DNA from: Gallionella sp.
GTDB taxonomy: Bacteria > Pseudomonadota > Gammaproteobacteria > Burkholderiales > Gallionellaceae
Reading direction: 5' to 3'
DNA length: 64,000 bases
Assembly (NCBI GenBank): GCA_028687575.1
Contig: JAQTZW010000003.1
Span: forward strand, 62,001 to 126,000
Shown: one piece after another, positions 11,577 through 22,948 of the stretch
Layout: each line of letters opens with the position of its first letter
How positions within the stretch are numbered: the stretch's first letter is position 1
Translations under genes and position numbers: made by a program
The notes under the pieces: generated by a model
Database searches by the model: none
The model's input: only the letters and a program-made list of their open reading frames with translations
What the model was told of the DNA's origin: nothing

Positions 11577-12215
11577 ATGATTACGATTGCACTGTCCAAG
11601 GGACGGATTTTTGAAGAAACCTTGCCATTGCTGGCTGCTGCCGGCATCACGCCGCTGGAAGACCCGGAGTCCTCCCGCAAGCTGATTTTGCCGACCAATC
11701 GTGACGATGTGCGCTTGATTATCGTGCGCGCCAGCGATGTGCCGACCTATGTGCAGAACGGCGCGGCGGACATTGGCGTGGCGGGCAAGGATGTTTTGAA
11801 TGAACATGGCGGCATGGGTTTGTATCAGCCCCTGGATTTGAACATCGCACGCTGCCGGATGATGGTGGCAGTGCGCAATGATTTCGATTACGAATCGGCG
11901 GTCAAGCAGGGTGCGCGGTTGCGCGTGGCGACCAAGTACGTCACTGCGGCCCGCGATCACTTCGCTTCCAAAGGGGTGCATATTGATCTCATCAAGCTGT
12001 ACGGCTCAATGGAGCTAGCTCCGCTGGTCGGCTTGTCCGACGTGATCGTCGATCTGGTGAGCAGCGGTGGCACCCTGAGGGCCAATGACCTCAAGGCGGT
12101 GGAACATATCAGCGATGTCTCCTCGCGGCTGGTGGTCAATCAGGCTGCGCTAAAGTTGAAGCGTGCGGCAATCGGGCCGGTGTTGGAGGCGATTTCACAG
12201 GCAATCGTACAATAG
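11577..12215 (+). CDS. hisG: ATP phosphoribosyltransferase, short form
   Basis: The 212-residue protein catalyses the first step of histidine synthesis (ATP plus PRPP). It begins [19 protein letters not shown] and has the PRPP-binding [14 protein letters not shown] at about residues 160-175. At this length it lacks the C-terminal regulatory domain, so it belongs to the short HisG class that works with HisZ; hisZ is not in this window. The ATG at 11577 follows GGGAGTGGGG and is preferred over the GTG at 11571. hisD follows after nine bases. Confidence 0.96.
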   Translation: MITIALSKGRIFEETLPLLAAAGITPLEDPESSRKLILPTNRDDVRLIIVRASDVPTYVQNGAADIGVAGKDVLNEHGGMGLYQPLDLNIARCRMMVAVRNDFDYESAVKQGARLRVATKYVTAARDHFASKGVHIDLIKLYGSMELAPLVGLSDVIVDLVSSGGTLRANDLKAVEHISDVSSRLVVNQAALKLKRAAIGPVLEAISQAIVQ

Positions 12216-12224
12216 GTGGGGCAA

Positions 12225-13517
12225 ATGAAAATTAGAAAACTATCGAGCAGTGCGGCAGGATTCAAGGAAGAGCTGGATGGTCTGTTGGCCTACGAAGCGA
12301 CTGCTGACGCAAAGCTGGAAGCAGTGGTGGCTGGAATTATTGCCGATGTCCGTCAGCGCGGCGATGCGGCGGTGATGGAATACACCACAAAATTCGACCG
12401 TTTGCCTGTGGCAGCTGCTGCAGACATGGAGTTGCCGCTCGCTGAATTGCGCGCGGCATTTGAGGGTTTGCCTGCCGAGCAGCGTGTCGCGCTTGAGGCG
12501 GCAGCCCAGCGCGTGACCGATTACCACAAACGGCAGGTTCAGGAATCCTGGAGTTACCGCGATGCCGACGGCACCATGCTGGGTCAGCAGGTGACAGCAC
12601 TGGATCGCGTCGGATTGTATGTGCCTGGCGGCAAAGCAGCCTATCCGTCGTCCGTGTTGATGAATGCGTTGCCGGCAAAGGTGGCAGGGGTGTCCGAGTT
12701 GATTATGGTGGTGCCCACGCCGGATGGTCTGAAGAATCAATTGGTACTGGCGGCAGCATATTTGTCGGGTGTTGATCGCGTTTTCGCCATCGGTGGCGCG
12801 CAAGCGGTTGCGGCGCTGGCCTACGGCACGGCGACTATTCCCAAGGTGGACAAAATCGTCGGCCCGGGCAACGCCTATGTGGCTGAAGCCAAGCGTCGAG
12901 TTTTTGGCGTGTGCGGCATAGATATGATCGCGGGCCCGTCAGAAATTCTGGTGGTTTGCGATGGTCAGACGAACCCGGATTGGGTGGCGATGGACCTGTT
13001 TTCGCAAGCCGAGCATGATGAATTGGCGCAGGCCATTCTGGTTTCTCCCGATGCGGCCTTTATAGACGCGGTGGCCGAGAGTGCCAGTCGCCTGCTGCAA
13101 CAGATGCCGCGCCGTGAGATTATTCGCACTGCGCTAGAGAATCGCGGTGCGCTGATACATGTTTCCAGCATGGAAGAAGCCTGTGCCATCAGCAATCGCA
13201 TCGCGCCGGAACATCTGGAGCTGTCGGTCGGCGATCCTGAGGCTTGGCTGCCCAAGCTCAAACATGCTGGGGCTATCTTCATGGGGCGTTATACCTCCGA
13301 GTCGCTGGGCGACTACTGTGCAGGACCCAATCATGTTCTGCCAACTTCGGGGACTGCACGGTTTTCTTCGCCGCTGGGGGTGTACGACTTCCAGAAGCGC
13401 AGCAGCCTGATTCAAGTGTCTGAGCAGGGTGCAAAAAGTTTGGGGAAAATCGCTTCAGTGCTGGCGTTCGGCGAGGGATTGCAGGCGCACGCTCAATCTG
13501 CGCTGTATAGGCAATAG
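12225..13517 (+). CDS. hisD: Histidinol dehydrogenase
   Basis: The 430-residue zinc enzyme oxidises histidinol to histidine in two NAD-dependent steps. Seen are [20 protein letters not shown], the [11 protein letters not shown] loop, the metal and catalytic region [16 protein letters not shown] near residue 260, [14 protein letters not shown] and [20 protein letters not shown]. The ATG at 12225 follows AGGTGGGG. The his genes stop here: tRNA-Tyr follows instead of hisC, so the remaining his genes must be elsewhere. Confidence 0.97.
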   Translation: MKIRKLSSSAAGFKEELDGLLAYEATADAKLEAVVAGIIADVRQRGDAAVMEYTTKFDRLPVAAAADMELPLAELRAAFEGLPAEQRVALEAAAQRVTDYHKRQVQESWSYRDADGTMLGQQVTALDRVGLYVPGGKAAYPSSVLMNALPAKVAGVSELIMVVPTPDGLKNQLVLAAAYLSGVDRVFAIGGAQAVAALAYGTATIPKVDKIVGPGNAYVAEAKRRVFGVCGIDMIAGPSEILVVCDGQTNPDWVAMDLFSQAEHDELAQAILVSPDAAFIDAVAESASRLLQQMPRREIIRTALENRGALIHVSSMEEACAISNRIAPEHLELSVGDPEAWLPKLKHAGAIFMGRYTSESLGDYCAGPNHVLPTSGTARFSSPLGVYDFQKRSSLIQVSEQGAKSLGKIASVLAFGEGLQAHAQSALYRQ

Positions 13518-13547
13518 CGAATAAATTCGTAAAAAACAAAATTTGTA

Positions 13548-13576
13548 TTGACAAGGCAAGATGGGGTTGGCAGAAT
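13548..13576 (+). promoter_or_regulatory. Promoter of the tRNA-tuf operon
   Basis: A consensus TTGACA (13548-13553), a 17-base spacer and CAGAAT (13571-13576) lie 15 bases before tRNA-Tyr. This is the strongest -35 box I see in the window, as expected for stable RNA genes. Confidence 0.75.
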
Positions 13577-13590
13577 GCCGCTCCAGTTTT

Positions 13591-13675
13591 GGAGGGGTGG
13601 CCGAGTGGTTAAAGGCAGCAGACTGTAAATCTGCCCTCTTAGAGTACGAAGGTTCGAATCCTTCCCCCTCCACCA
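13591..13675 (+). tRNA. tRNA-Tyr (GTA)
   Basis: The 85-base gene folds with acceptor GGAGGGG/CCCCTCC, a long variable arm typical of class II tRNA-Tyr, anticodon GTA at 13625-13627, a GGTTCGAATCC T-arm and an encoded CCA. Confidence 0.97.
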
Positions 13676-13736
13676 GAATTTGAAGTAAAAGCCGTCACTG
13701 ATTCCGCTTTTACGGTGTTGTTTGATGGAAGCGACT

Positions 13737-13810
13737 GCGGGTGTAGCTCAATGGTAGAGCAGAAGTTTTCCAAACTTACGACGAGGGTTCGATCCCCTTC
13801 TCCCGCTCCA
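13737..13810 (+). tRNA. tRNA-Gly (TCC)
   Basis: The 74-base gene has anticodon TCC in a TTTCCAA loop, a normal D-arm, T-arm and encoded CCA. The acceptor arms GCGGGTG and CTCCCGC leave a T6-T67 mismatch, whereas a fully paired stem would need CACCCGC. Confidence 0.95.
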
Positions 13811-13821
13811 GTCAGAATCCC

Positions 13822-13896
<75 letters not shown>

Positions 13897-13942
13897 AGAT
13901 TTATATATATCGTTAACGTTTGACATTGATAAGGGAATAATC

Positions 13943-15133
<1,191 letters not shown>

Positions 15134-15141
15134 ATGAAAGT

Positions 15142-15223
15142 CTGTGAAAGGTGAAAGCTGAAAAGTGAATCGTGGGGGCTGCGGCTTCTGCGTTTCACAA
15201 TTCACATTTCACGTTTCACGCAG
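15142..15223 (+). repeat. Imperfect palindrome built of GTGAAA/TTTCAC words
   Basis: The left arm (15142-15174) contains four TGAA-type words, and the right arm (15191-15223) contains four TTCAC-type words in mirrored order, so the whole can fold as a long imperfect hairpin between tuf1 and tRNA-Trp. It may be a processing or termination structure. A related palindrome follows tuf2. Confidence 0.55.
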
Positions 15224-15227
15224 AATT

Positions 15228-15303
15228 AGGCCAGTAGCTCAATTGGTAGAGTATCGGTCTCCAAAACCGAGGGTTGGGGGTTCGAGACCCTCCTGGCCTG
15301 CCA
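15228..15303 (+). tRNA. tRNA-Trp (CCA)
   Basis: The 76-base gene has a perfect acceptor AGGCCAG/CTGGCCT, anticodon CCA in CTCCAAA, a GGGGGTTCGAGACCC T-arm and encoded CCA. Its position between tuf and secE is conserved in betaproteobacteria. Confidence 0.97.
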
Positions 15304-15330
15304 AATAGTAAGTTAATCGGAACAAATCGC

Positions 15331-15678
15331 ATGTCGGACAAAATAAGGTTGCTTATCGCCTTTCTGCTGGTTGCGGCGGGAATTGCAGGCTACTACGCAT
15401 TGAATGGTAGTTTGGCTGTGCTGCAACTCGCCTCTGTGATGGCTGGCTTGGCTGCGGCTGCGGCGGTTGCATCTACTACTGAGCCTGGCAAGCGTTTCTT
15501 TGTATTCGGCAAGGATTCCGTTGCAGAGGCAAAGCGGGTGGTCTGGCCGACGCGCAAAGAGACACTGCAGACATCCGGGGTGGTGATTTTGTTTGCAATT
15601 ACCATGGCGCTGTTCCTCTGGGCGGTGGATGGTAGTTTGATGTTGGTGGTGAATAGTTTGATGGGGCGTACTGAATAA
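15331..15678 (+). CDS. secE: Preprotein translocase subunit SecE
   Basis: The 115-residue membrane protein clamps the SecY channel. Two N-terminal transmembrane helices precede the conserved amphipathic region [20 protein letters not shown] and a final helix ([19 protein letters not shown]), giving the three-helix form found in Proteobacteria. The ATG at 15331 lies 27 bases after tRNA-Trp. Its TAA overlaps the nusG ATG (TAATG). Confidence 0.95.
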   Translation: MSDKIRLLIAFLLVAAGIAGYYALNGSLAVLQLASVMAGLAAAAAVASTTEPGKRFFVFGKDSVAEAKRVVWPTRKETLQTSGVVILFAITMALFLWAVDGSLMLVVNSLMGRTE

Positions 15679-16211
15679 TGGCTAAGCACTGGTATGTTGT
15701 TCACACCTATTCGCAGTTTGAGAAAAGTGTCTCGCGCGCGCTGGCTGAGCGGATTCAGCGCGATGGAATGCAGGACAAGTTCGGGCAGATTCTGGTCCCG
15801 GTAGAAGAGGTTGTTGAGCTAAAAGGCGGGCAGAAGAGTATCTCTGAGCGCAAATTCTTCCCTGGCTACGTGCTGGTAGAGATGGAGATGACCGACGAGT
15901 CATGGCACCTCGTGAAGAATACCCCTAAGGTAACTGGCTTCCTCGGTGGATCAGCAATGCGTCCAACACCGATCAGTGAGAAAGAAGTGCAAACCATCAT
16001 GGATCAGATGCAGGCAGGGGTAGAGAAACCCAAGCCTAAGATTCTGTTTGAAGTGGGTGAGGTTGTGCGTGTCAAGGAAGGTCCATTCACTGACTTTACC
16101 GGTATGGTCGAAGAAGTGAATTACGACAAGAATAAAATACGGGTTGCAGTGACCATCTTTGGTCGTGCTACACCAGTAGAGTTGGAATTTGGCCAAGTAG
16201 AAAAAGGCTAA
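15678..16211 (+). CDS. nusG: Transcription termination/antitermination protein NusG
   Basis: The 177-residue protein has the NGN domain at residues 1-110 ([33 protein letters not shown]) and a KOW domain at the C-terminus ([20 protein letters not shown]). It binds RNA polymerase and links it to Rho or to ribosomal protein S10. The start overlaps the secE stop, so the two are translationally coupled. Confidence 0.97.
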   Translation: MAKHWYVVHTYSQFEKSVSRALAERIQRDGMQDKFGQILVPVEEVVELKGGQKSISERKFFPGYVLVEMEMTDESWHLVKNTPKVTGFLGGSAMRPTPISEKEVQTIMDQMQAGVEKPKPKILFEVGEVVRVKEGPFTDFTGMVEEVNYDKNKIRVAVTIFGRATPVELEFGQVEKG

Positions 16212-16228
16212 AGTGTGGGAAGTGGTCG

Positions 16229-16273
16229 CGGGAAACGCAGCTTGTGATTAAAAGCAAGCGCGGTTTCCCGTTT
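16229..16273 (+). terminator. Hairpin between nusG and rplK
   Basis: CGGGAAAC (16229-16236) pairs with GTTTCCCG (16263-16270), with an inner GCTTG/CAAGC stem, followed by TTTGCTGTTT. It may be a partial terminator or RNA processing site between the secE-nusG and rplKA units. Confidence 0.5.
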
Positions 16274-16331
16274 GCTGTTTCCGTTTTTGGGGAGAGCTTA
16301 GTCTCGTTTACCCGTTTGATAGGAGTGCAAC

Positions 16332-16763
16332 ATGGCAAAGAAAGTCATAGGCTATATCAAGCTGCAAGTGCCAGCTGGTAAAGCAAATCCAAGTCCACCG
16401 ATCGGCCCGGCATTGGGTCAGCGTGGTTTGAACATCATGGAATTCTGTAAAGCATTTAACGCCGCAACTCAAGGCGTTGAGCCAGGCTTGCCGATTCCGG
16501 TCGTAATTACCGCGTTTGCGGACAAGAGCTTCACATTCGTGATGAAGACTCCTCCGGCAACCATTCTGATCAAGAAAGCTGCTGGCATCCAGAAGGGTAG
16601 TGCGACACCGCATACCACCAAGGTGGGTCACCTGACTCGCAAGCAGGCTGAAGAGATCGCAACAACCAAGATGCCTGATCTGACTGCAGCCGATATGGAT
16701 GCAGCCGTGCGTACCATTGCGGGTAGCGCGCGCAGTATCGGCATCACCGTGGAGGGCGAATAA
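16332..16763 (+). CDS. rplK: 50S ribosomal protein L11
   Basis: The 143-residue L11 binds the GTPase-associated region of 23S rRNA. Seen are the N-terminal domain ([34 protein letters not shown]) and the RNA-binding C-terminal domain ending in [11 protein letters not shown]. It is preceded by AGGAG and overlaps the rplA start by one base (TAATG). L11 methylation and stringent-response roles are known for the family. Confidence 0.97.
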   Translation: MAKKVIGYIKLQVPAGKANPSPPIGPALGQRGLNIMEFCKAFNAATQGVEPGLPIPVVITAFADKSFTFVMKTPPATILIKKAAGIQKGSATPHTTKVGHLTRKQAEEIATTKMPDLTAADMDAAVRTIAGSARSIGITVEGE

Positions 16764-17449
16764 TGTCTAAGCGCTATAAAGCAATCGCGGCCAAAGTTGA
16801 CCGCAATAAATTGTATGCCCTGACCGATGCGTTGACGCTGGTTAAGGAAAACGCATTGGCTAAGTTCGACGAGTCCGTTGATGTGGCGGTGAATCTGGGT
16901 ATTGATGCTCGTAAATCCGACCAATTGGTACGCGGTTCCGTCGTGCTGCCACGCGGTACAGGCAAGACTGTGCGCGTAGCTGTGTTCGCGCAAGGTGCCA
17001 AGGCTGAAGACGCCAAGGCGGCAGGTGCTGACATCGTCGGTTTCGACGATCTGGCCGAAAGCATCAAGGGCGGCAACCTGAATTTTGACGTGGTTATTGC
17101 TAGTCCAGATGCGATGCGTCTGGTTGGTCAACTGGGTCAGGTTCTGGGTCCTCGCGGTCTGATGCCTAACCCGAAGGTTGGTACTGTAACGCCTGACGTG
17201 GCTGGCGCAGTTCGCAACGCCAAGGCCGGTCAAGTGCAATACCGTAACGACAAGAACGGCATCATTCACTGCACTATCGGTCGTGCCTCTTTCGCGCCAG
17301 AAGCCTTGCGCGAAAACCTGCTGGCACTGCTGGATGCGTTGAGCAAGGCGAAGCCGGCAACATCGAAAGGTGTCTTCATGAAGAAGGTTTCCATTTCGAG
17401 CACCATGGGTGCAGGCATACGCGTGGATCAATCCAGTCTGAATGCTTAA
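16763..17449 (+). CDS. rplA: 50S ribosomal protein L1
   Basis: The 228-residue L1 builds the mobile L1 stalk at the ribosomal E site and in many bacteria represses its own L11-L1 operon. Family motifs include [18 protein letters not shown] and [19 protein letters not shown]. It is coupled to rplK by the TAATG overlap. A hairpin follows at 17461. Confidence 0.97.
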   Translation: MSKRYKAIAAKVDRNKLYALTDALTLVKENALAKFDESVDVAVNLGIDARKSDQLVRGSVVLPRGTGKTVRVAVFAQGAKAEDAKAAGADIVGFDDLAESIKGGNLNFDVVIASPDAMRLVGQLGQVLGPRGLMPNPKVGTVTPDVAGAVRNAKAGQVQYRNDKNGIIHCTIGRASFAPEALRENLLALLDALSKAKPATSKGVFMKKVSISSTMGAGIRVDQSSLNA

Positions 17450-17460
17450 GTTTTGAACAT

Positions 17461-17486
17461 GGCCGCAGGGTGTAAATCCTGTGGCC
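17461..17486 (+). terminator. Hairpin after rplA
   Basis: GGCCGCAGG (17461-17469) pairs with CCTGTGGCC (17478-17486) with one G-U pair. The following bases (GAAAATCTTTG) are only weakly T-rich, so attenuation or processing is as likely as full termination. Confidence 0.5.
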
Positions 17487-17726
17487 GAAAATCTTTGTAC
17501 TGCTGGCGGTAGTCAGCATCAAAGACCGGTGGAACTGTCAATCTGTCAGTGCGTAAGGATGACGGTATAAATGATGAATCGGTTGTAAAGGAAGTGATCC
17601 TTGATATCTGGTTCGGAATCCCCCGTAGATGGTGTGTCCGCGAGCAGGAGCTAATTCTCCTGACTCAAGGTCGCAGTTGTGAATGATGGGGTGTACGCGA
17701 GTGCATCCTGGAAAATGGAGGAAGAC
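17487..17726 (+). promoter_or_regulatory. rplJ leader (L10-type autoregulatory region, putative)
   Basis: About 240 bases separate rplA from rplJ without a gene. In Proteobacteria this leader binds the L10-L12 complex, which represses rplJL translation. A 6-bp hairpin (CAGGAG 17645-17650 with CTCCTG 17657-17662) is visible, and the strong GGAGG of rplJ sits at 17718-17722. The L10-binding kink-turn was not verified by folding. Confidence 0.5.
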
Positions 17727-18245
17727 TTGAGTCTCAATCTGCAAGAAAAACAAAATGTGGTAGCGGAAGTCAGTGCGCAGGTTGCACAATCGCAGACCAT
17801 CGTTTTGGCAGAGTACCGTGGCATCAAAGTTGCCGATATCACCAAGTTGCGTGCAAATGCCCGCAATTCCGGCGTTTATCTGCATGTGTTGAAAAACACT
17901 TTGGCTCGCCGCGCGGTACAGGGAACCCCATTTGAATCACTGGCTGACAGCATGGTCGGTCCTCTTGTTTATAGCATGAGTGCCGATGCAGTCGCTGCAG
18001 CAAAAGTGGTTTGTGACTTTGCCAAAACCAATCCAGCAATGGTAGTTAAAGCGGGTTCCATGGGCGGTTCCTTGATGAATGCCGAACAGGTAGGTGTGCT
18101 GGCAGCGACCCCAGGTCGTGAAGAGCTGATTGCAACTCTGATGGCAACCATGAATGCGACGACTGCCAAGTTCGTTCGTACACTGGCTGCAATTAGCGAT
18201 GCAAAAGGTGGCGAGCCTGCTGCTGCTGAAACCGTTACTGCTTAA
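17727..18245 (+). CDS. rplJ: 50S ribosomal protein L10
   Basis: The 172-residue L10 anchors the L7/L12 stalk. The start is a TTG at 17727, five bases after GGAGGAAG, giving MSLNLQEKQNVVAEVSAQVA; an upstream in-frame start would run through the leader and its ribosome-binding site. Seen are IVLAEYRGIKVADITKLRAN and LKNTLARRAVQGT. The C-terminal helix binds L7/L12 dimers. rplL follows after 29 bases. Confidence 0.95.
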   Translation: MSLNLQEKQNVVAEVSAQVAQSQTIVLAEYRGIKVADITKLRANARNSGVYLHVLKNTLARRAVQGTPFESLADSMVGPLVYSMSADAVAAAKVVCDFAKTNPAMVVKAGSMGGSLMNAEQVGVLAATPGREELIATLMATMNATTAKFVRTLAAISDAKGGEPAAAETVTA

Positions 18246-18274
18246 TTTTGAATTTACTGAACTAGGAGAACAAT

Positions 18275-18649
18275 ATGGCAATTACTAATGAAGAATTGAT
18301 GGACGCAATCGCTGGCATGACAGTGCTGGAATTGTCTGCTCTGATCAAGCAAATGGAAGAGAAATTCGGCGTTTCTGCTGCTGCTGTAGCCGTTGCTGGC
18401 CCAGCTGCTGCTGGCGGTGCTGCCGCTGCTGCAGAACAGACTGAATTTGACGTTATCCTGACTGGCGCTGGCGACAACAAAGTCAGCGTTATTAAGGCGG
18501 TTCGTGCAATCACTTCCTTGGGCTTGAAAGAAGCTAAGGACCTGGTTGATGGCGCACCTAAAGCTGTTAAGGAAGGCGTATCCAAGGCTGATGCTGATGC
18601 AGTTGCTAAGCAATTGATCGAGGCTGGCGCTAGCGTTGAAGTCAAGTAA
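18275..18649 (+). CDS. rplL: 50S ribosomal protein L7/L12
   Basis: The 124-residue stalk protein has an N-terminal dimerisation domain, a flexible Ala-rich hinge around residues 35-52 and a C-terminal factor-binding domain ([15 protein letters not shown] start; [20 protein letters not shown]). It recruits translational GTPases. It is preceded by AGGAG and followed by a hairpin that can reduce read-through into rpoBC. Confidence 0.97.
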   Translation: MAITNEELMDAIAGMTVLELSALIKQMEEKFGVSAAAVAVAGPAAAGGAAAAAEQTEFDVILTGAGDNKVSVIKAVRAITSLGLKEAKDLVDGAPKAVKEGVSKADADAVAKQLIEAGASVEVK

Positions 18650-18667
18650 TTTGACTGTTTGACAAAG

Positions 18668-18693
18668 GGCTGACGGAAATCCGTCAGCCTTTT
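18668..18693 (+). terminator. Attenuator-like terminator between rplL and rpoB
   Basis: GGCTGACGGA (18668-18677) pairs with TCCGTCAGCC (18680-18689), effectively a shorter stem with a small loop, then TTTT. Partial termination between rplL and rpoB is known in enterics and would lower polymerase subunit synthesis relative to ribosomal proteins. Confidence 0.7.
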
Positions 18694-18795
18694 GGCGCTT
18701 AATGCAAGTGATACCCGAATGCTGAAGAAGCTAGTGGACAGGAAGTCCCTTAGTGCTTCCCGCCCCCTGTCTTTTTGCCTAGTTGTGGAGATTAT

Positions 18796-21700
18796 ATGAG
18801 CTACTCTTTTACCGAAAAAAAACGTATTCGTAAAAGTTTTGGCAAGCGAATCGGCGCACTGCCGGTCCCTTTCCTGTTATCCACCCAGTTGGAATCTTTC
18901 GCAGCTTTTCTGCAGGCTAATACGCCTTCCGAGAAGCGCAAGAATGAAGGCTTGCAAGCTGCCTTCAATGGGATTTTTCCAATTGAGAGCCATTCCAAGA
19001 ACGCCCGCCTGGAATTCGTCAGCTACATGCTGGGCACACCCGCATTCGATGTGAAAGAGTGTCAGCAGCGCGGTCTGACTTTCGCATCCCCGCTGCGTGC
19101 GCGCGTCCGCCTGACTATCATGGACAAGGAAGCTTCCAAGCCTACTGTCAAGGAAGTCAAAGAGCAGGAAGTTTACATGGGCGAATTGCCGCTGATGACT
19201 GACACCGGTTCTTTCGTCATTAATGGTACTGAGCGCGTCATCGTCTCCCAATTGCACCGTTCGCCCGGCGTGTTCTTCGAGCATGATCGCGGCAAGACCC
19301 ACTCTTCCGGCAAACTGCTGTTCTCCGCACGCGTGATTCCTTACCGTGGCTCCTGGCTGGACTTCGAGTTTGACGCGAAGGATTTCGTCTATTTCCGTAT
19401 TGACCGTCGCCGCAAGATGCCGGTCACCATCCTGCTGCGCTCGCTGGGTTACAGCAACGAAGACATGCTCGGCATGTTCTTCGATTTCGATACCTTCCAT
19501 CTGGGCAAGAAAGGTTCGATTCAGTTCGAGGTAGTGGCAGAGCGACTGCGCGGTGAGTTGGCGCGTTTCGATATTCTCGACAAGAGTGGCAAAGTGATCG
19601 TCGCGCAGGACAAGCGCGTCACGGTGCGTCACATCCGTCAGATGCAGGAAGCGGGTATTGATCGTCTGGCTGTCGGCGAAGACTTCCTGATTGGTCGCGT
19701 GATCGCCAACAACATTATTGACAAGGATAGTGGTGAGGTCATCGCGAACGCGAACGATGAAATTACCGAAGAGTTGCTGCATAAGTTGCAGGCAGCCAAC
19801 ATCACTGAATTGAAGACGTTGTACACCAATGATCTCGATCACGGCGCGTACGTGTCGCAAACACTGCGCACCGATGACACTACTGATCAGTGGTCGGCAC
19901 GTGTCGCTATTTATCGCATGATGCGTCCTGGTGAGCCGCCCACCGAAGAATCTGTTGAGGGCTTGTTCAACGGTCTGTTCTTCAGTGAAGAGCGCTATGA
20001 CTTGTCGGTCGTAGGCCGGATGAAGTTCAACCGTCGCGTAGGTCGCGAAGAAGTGATTGGCTCCAGCATCCTGTCTAATGATGACATCGTTGCCGTGGTC
20101 AAGCTGCTGGTCGAGTTGCGCAATGGTCGTGGCGAGATTGATGATATTGACCATCTGGGTAATCGTCGCGTGCGCGCCGTGGGTGAACTGGCCGAGAACC
20201 AGTTCCGCGTGGGTCTGGCCCGTGTTGAGCGTGCAGTCAAGGAGCGCCTGGGTCAGGCTGAATCCGACAACCTGATGCCTCACGACTTGATCAATGCCAA
20301 GCCAATCTCCGCCGCTATCAAGGAGTTCTTCGGTTCCAGCCAGTTGTCGCAGTTTATGGATCAGACCAACCCGTTGTCGGAAGTGACGCACAAGCGTCGT
20401 ATCTCCGCACTGGGCCCGGGCGGCCTGACACGCGAGCGTGCAGGTTTCGAGGTGCGCGACGTGCATCCGACTCACTATGGCCGTGTCTGCCCGATCGAAA
20501 CGCCGGAAGGTCCGAACATTGGTCTGATCAACTCGCTGGCGCTGTATGCACGCACCAACGAGTATGGCTTCATCGAGACACCTTACCGCAAGGTCGAGGC
20601 TGGCACGGTAGCCAGCGAAGTAGATTACCTGTCTGCTATTGAAGAGAGTCATTTCACCATCGCTCAGGCCAATGCTGAACTGAATAATGGCGGTAAATTT
20701 ACCAATGACATCGTGTCTTCTCGTCGCCATAACGAATTCGTGTTGGCTGAACCCGATAAAATTAACTACATGGACGTTTCTCCGTCACAGGTGGTATCTG
20801 TTGCGGCCTGTCTGATCCCGTTCTTGGAGCACGACGACGCGAACCGTGCGCTGATGGGTGCCAACATGTCCCGTCAGGCAGTTCCCTGTCTGCGTGCTGA
20901 CAAGCCGCTGGTGGGTACAGGTATCGAGCGTACCGTTGCACTGGATTCCGGCACGGTCGTCAAGGCAACTCGCGGCGGTCAGATTGACTATGTGGATGCT
21001 GGCCGTATCGTGGTTCGCGTACACGACGAAGAAACTACAGCTGGTGAAGTCGGTGTGGATATCTACAATCTGACCAAGTACACCCGTTCCAACCAGAACA
21101 CCAATATCAACCAGCGTCCGCTGGTCAAGGTCGGCGATGTGATTGCCCGTGGCGACGTGATTGCCGACGGTGCATCGACCGACATGGGCGAGTTGGCGCT
21201 GGGCCAGAACGTGCTGGTCGCGTTCATGCCGTGGAACGGCTACAACTACGAAGACTCGATTTTGATCTCTGAGCGCGTCATTGCCCAGGATCGTTTCACT
21301 TCGATCCATATCGAAGAACTGACAGTCGTGGCGCGTGACACCAAGCTGGGCACGGAAGAGATTACGCGTGATATTCCGAATCTGTCCGAAGTTCAGCTTG
21401 GCCGTCTGGATGCCTGCGGTATCGTTCACATCGGCGCAGAAGTTGCGGTTGGTGACGTGCTGGTCGGCAAGGTCACGCCCAAGGGCGAGACACAGCTGAC
21501 CCCGGAAGAGAAGCTGCTGCGCGCGATTTTCGGCGAGAAGGCATCTGATGTGAAAGATACCAGCCTGCGCGTTCCGGCTGGCAGTTCCGGCACGGTCATT
21601 GACGTGCAGGTGTTCACCCGCGAAGGCCTGCAACGTGATGCCCGCGCCCAACAGATCGTGGACGACGAACTGAACCGCTACAAGAAGGACTTGGGCGACC

Positions 21701-22875
21701 AGATGCGTATCGTGGAAAGCGACGCGTTTGCCCGTCTGGAAAAACTGCTGCTCGACAAGGTTGCCAACGGCGGTCCGAAGAAGCTGGCCAAAGGTAGCAA
21801 GCTGACTCGCGAGTACCTGTCCAGTATTGAGCACCGTCAATGGTTCGACATCCGCGTGGCGGACGAGGAAGTGGCGGCACAACTGGAGCAGGTCAAGGAT
21901 GGTCTGGCGCAAAAGCGTCTCGACTTCGATGCCGCGTTCGAGCTGAAGAAAAAGAAAATGACCCAGGGCGACGAGCTGCAAGCTGGCGTTCAGAAGATGG
22001 TCAAGGTGTATGTCGCGGTCAAGCGTCGTCTGCAACCAGGCGACAAGATGGCGGGTCGTCACGGTAACAAGGGTGTCATCTCGCGCATCGTTCCGGTCGA
22101 AGACATGCCTTACATGGCGGACGGTACACCGGCTGACGTGGTATTGAACCCGCTGGGCGTGCCTTCCCGTATGAATATTGGTCAGATTCTGGAGACTCAT
22201 CTTGGCTGGGCTGCGCATGGCTTGGGCAAGAAGATTGCCCAAATGCTGGAAGACAATGCCAAAGTGATGGAGTTGCGCGGCTTCCTTGACAAGATTTACA
22301 ACCACGGCAATGGCGAATCGGTTGATTTCACCAAATTCAGCGACAACGAAATCATTGAACTTTGCCGCAACCTGAGAAAAGGTGTGCCGTTTGCCACGCC
22401 GGTCTTTGACGGTGCCAGCGAAGAAGAGATCAAGTACATGCTGGGCTTGGCCGATCTGCCGCTGTCCGGTCAGACCACACTTTATGATGGTCGTACCGGC
22501 GAGGCGTTCGATCGCCCTGTGACTGTCGGCTACAAGCATGTGTTGAAACTGCACCACTTGGTTGACGACAAGATGCACGCGCGTTCCACAGGCCCATACA
22601 GCCTGGTTACACAGCAACCGCTGGGTGGTAAGGCGCAATTCGGTGGTCAACGTTTCGGTGAGATGGAGGTTTGGGCGCTGGAAGCTTATGGTGCCGCTTA
22701 CACCTTGCAAGAGATGCTGACAGTCAAGTCTGATGACGTGGCCGGACGTACCAAAGTTTATGAAAACATTGTCAAAGGCGAGCACAAGATTGATGCGGGC
22801 ATGCCTGAATCCTTCAATGTGGTGATCAAGGAGATTCGTTCCTTGGGCATTGATATGGATTTGGAGCGTAACTAA
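18796..22875 (+). CDS. rpoB: RNA polymerase subunit beta
   Basis: The 1359-residue catalytic subunit starts at ATG 18796 after TGGAG ([18 protein letters not shown]). The rifampicin-binding cluster reads [20 protein letters not shown] followed by [12 protein letters not shown], with the susceptible-type Asp, His and Ser residues. Other landmarks are [30 protein letters not shown] and, near the C-terminus, [20 protein letters not shown]. An in-frame ATG at 18775 lies before the ribosome-binding site and is unlikely. rpoC follows after 73 bases. Confidence 0.98.
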   Translation: MSYSFTEKKRIRKSFGKRIGALPVPFLLSTQLESFAAFLQANTPSEKRKNEGLQAAFNGIFPIESHSKNARLEFVSYMLGTPAFDVKECQQRGLTFASPLRARVRLTIMDKEASKPTVKEVKEQEVYMGELPLMTDTGSFVINGTERVIVSQLHRSPGVFFEHDRGKTHSSGKLLFSARVIPYRGSWLDFEFDAKDFVYFRIDRRRKMPVTILLRSLGYSNEDMLGMFFDFDTFHLGKKGSIQFEVVAERLRGELARFDILDKSGKVIVAQDKRVTVRHIRQMQEAGIDRLAVGEDFLIGRVIANNIIDKDSGEVIANANDEITEELLHKLQAANITELKTLYTNDLDHGAYVSQTLRTDDTTDQWSARVAIYRMMRPGEPPTEESVEGLFNGLFFSEERYDLSVVGRMKFNRRVGREEVIGSSILSNDDIVAVVKLLVELRNGRGEIDDIDHLGNRRVRAVGELAENQFRVGLARVERAVKERLGQAESDNLMPHDLINAKPISAAIKEFFGSSQLSQFMDQTNPLSEVTHKRRISALGPGGLTRERAGFEVRDVHPTHYGRVCPIETPEGPNIGLINSLALYARTNEYGFIETPYRKVEAGTVASEVDYLSAIEESHFTIAQANAELNNGGKFTNDIVSSRRHNEFVLAEPDKINYMDVSPSQVVSVAACLIPFLEHDDANRALMGANMSRQAVPCLRADKPLVGTGIERTVALDSGTVVKATRGGQIDYVDAGRIVVRVHDEETTAGEVGVDIYNLTKYTRSNQNTNINQRPLVKVGDVIARGDVIADGASTDMGELALGQNVLVAFMPWNGYNYEDSILISERVIAQDRFTSIHIEELTVVARDTKLGTEEITRDIPNLSEVQLGRLDACGIVHIGAEVAVGDVLVGKVTPKGETQLTPEEKLLRAIFGEKASDVKDTSLRVPAGSSGTVIDVQVFTREGLQRDARAQQIVDDELNRYKKDLGDQMRIVESDAFARLEKLLLDKVANGGPKKLAKGSKLTREYLSSIEHRQWFDIRVADEEVAAQLEQVKDGLAQKRLDFDAAFELKKKKMTQGDELQAGVQKMVKVYVAVKRRLQPGDKMAGRHGNKGVISRIVPVEDMPYMADGTPADVVLNPLGVPSRMNIGQILETHLGWAAHGLGKKIAQMLEDNAKVMELRGFLDKIYNHGNGESVDFTKFSDNEIIELCRNLRKGVPFATPVFDGASEEEIKYMLGLADLPLSGQTTLYDGRTGEAFDRPVTVGYKHVLKLHHLVDDKMHARSTGPYSLVTQQPLGGKAQFGGQRFGEMEVWALEAYGAAYTLQEMLTVKSDDVAGRTKVYENIVKGEHKIDAGMPESFNVVIKEIRSLGIDMDLERN

Positions 22876-22948
22876 ATAATCGGATTCGGGAATCGGGGGG
22901 CGCTGATGCAAACCCTGTATTCGCAGCTCAGTTCTTAAGGAGTCACAC

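Noticed and set aside
20330..20460. Rifampicin-resistance substitutions in RpoB
   Set aside because: The Asp, His and Ser residues of the resistance cluster are the susceptible forms.
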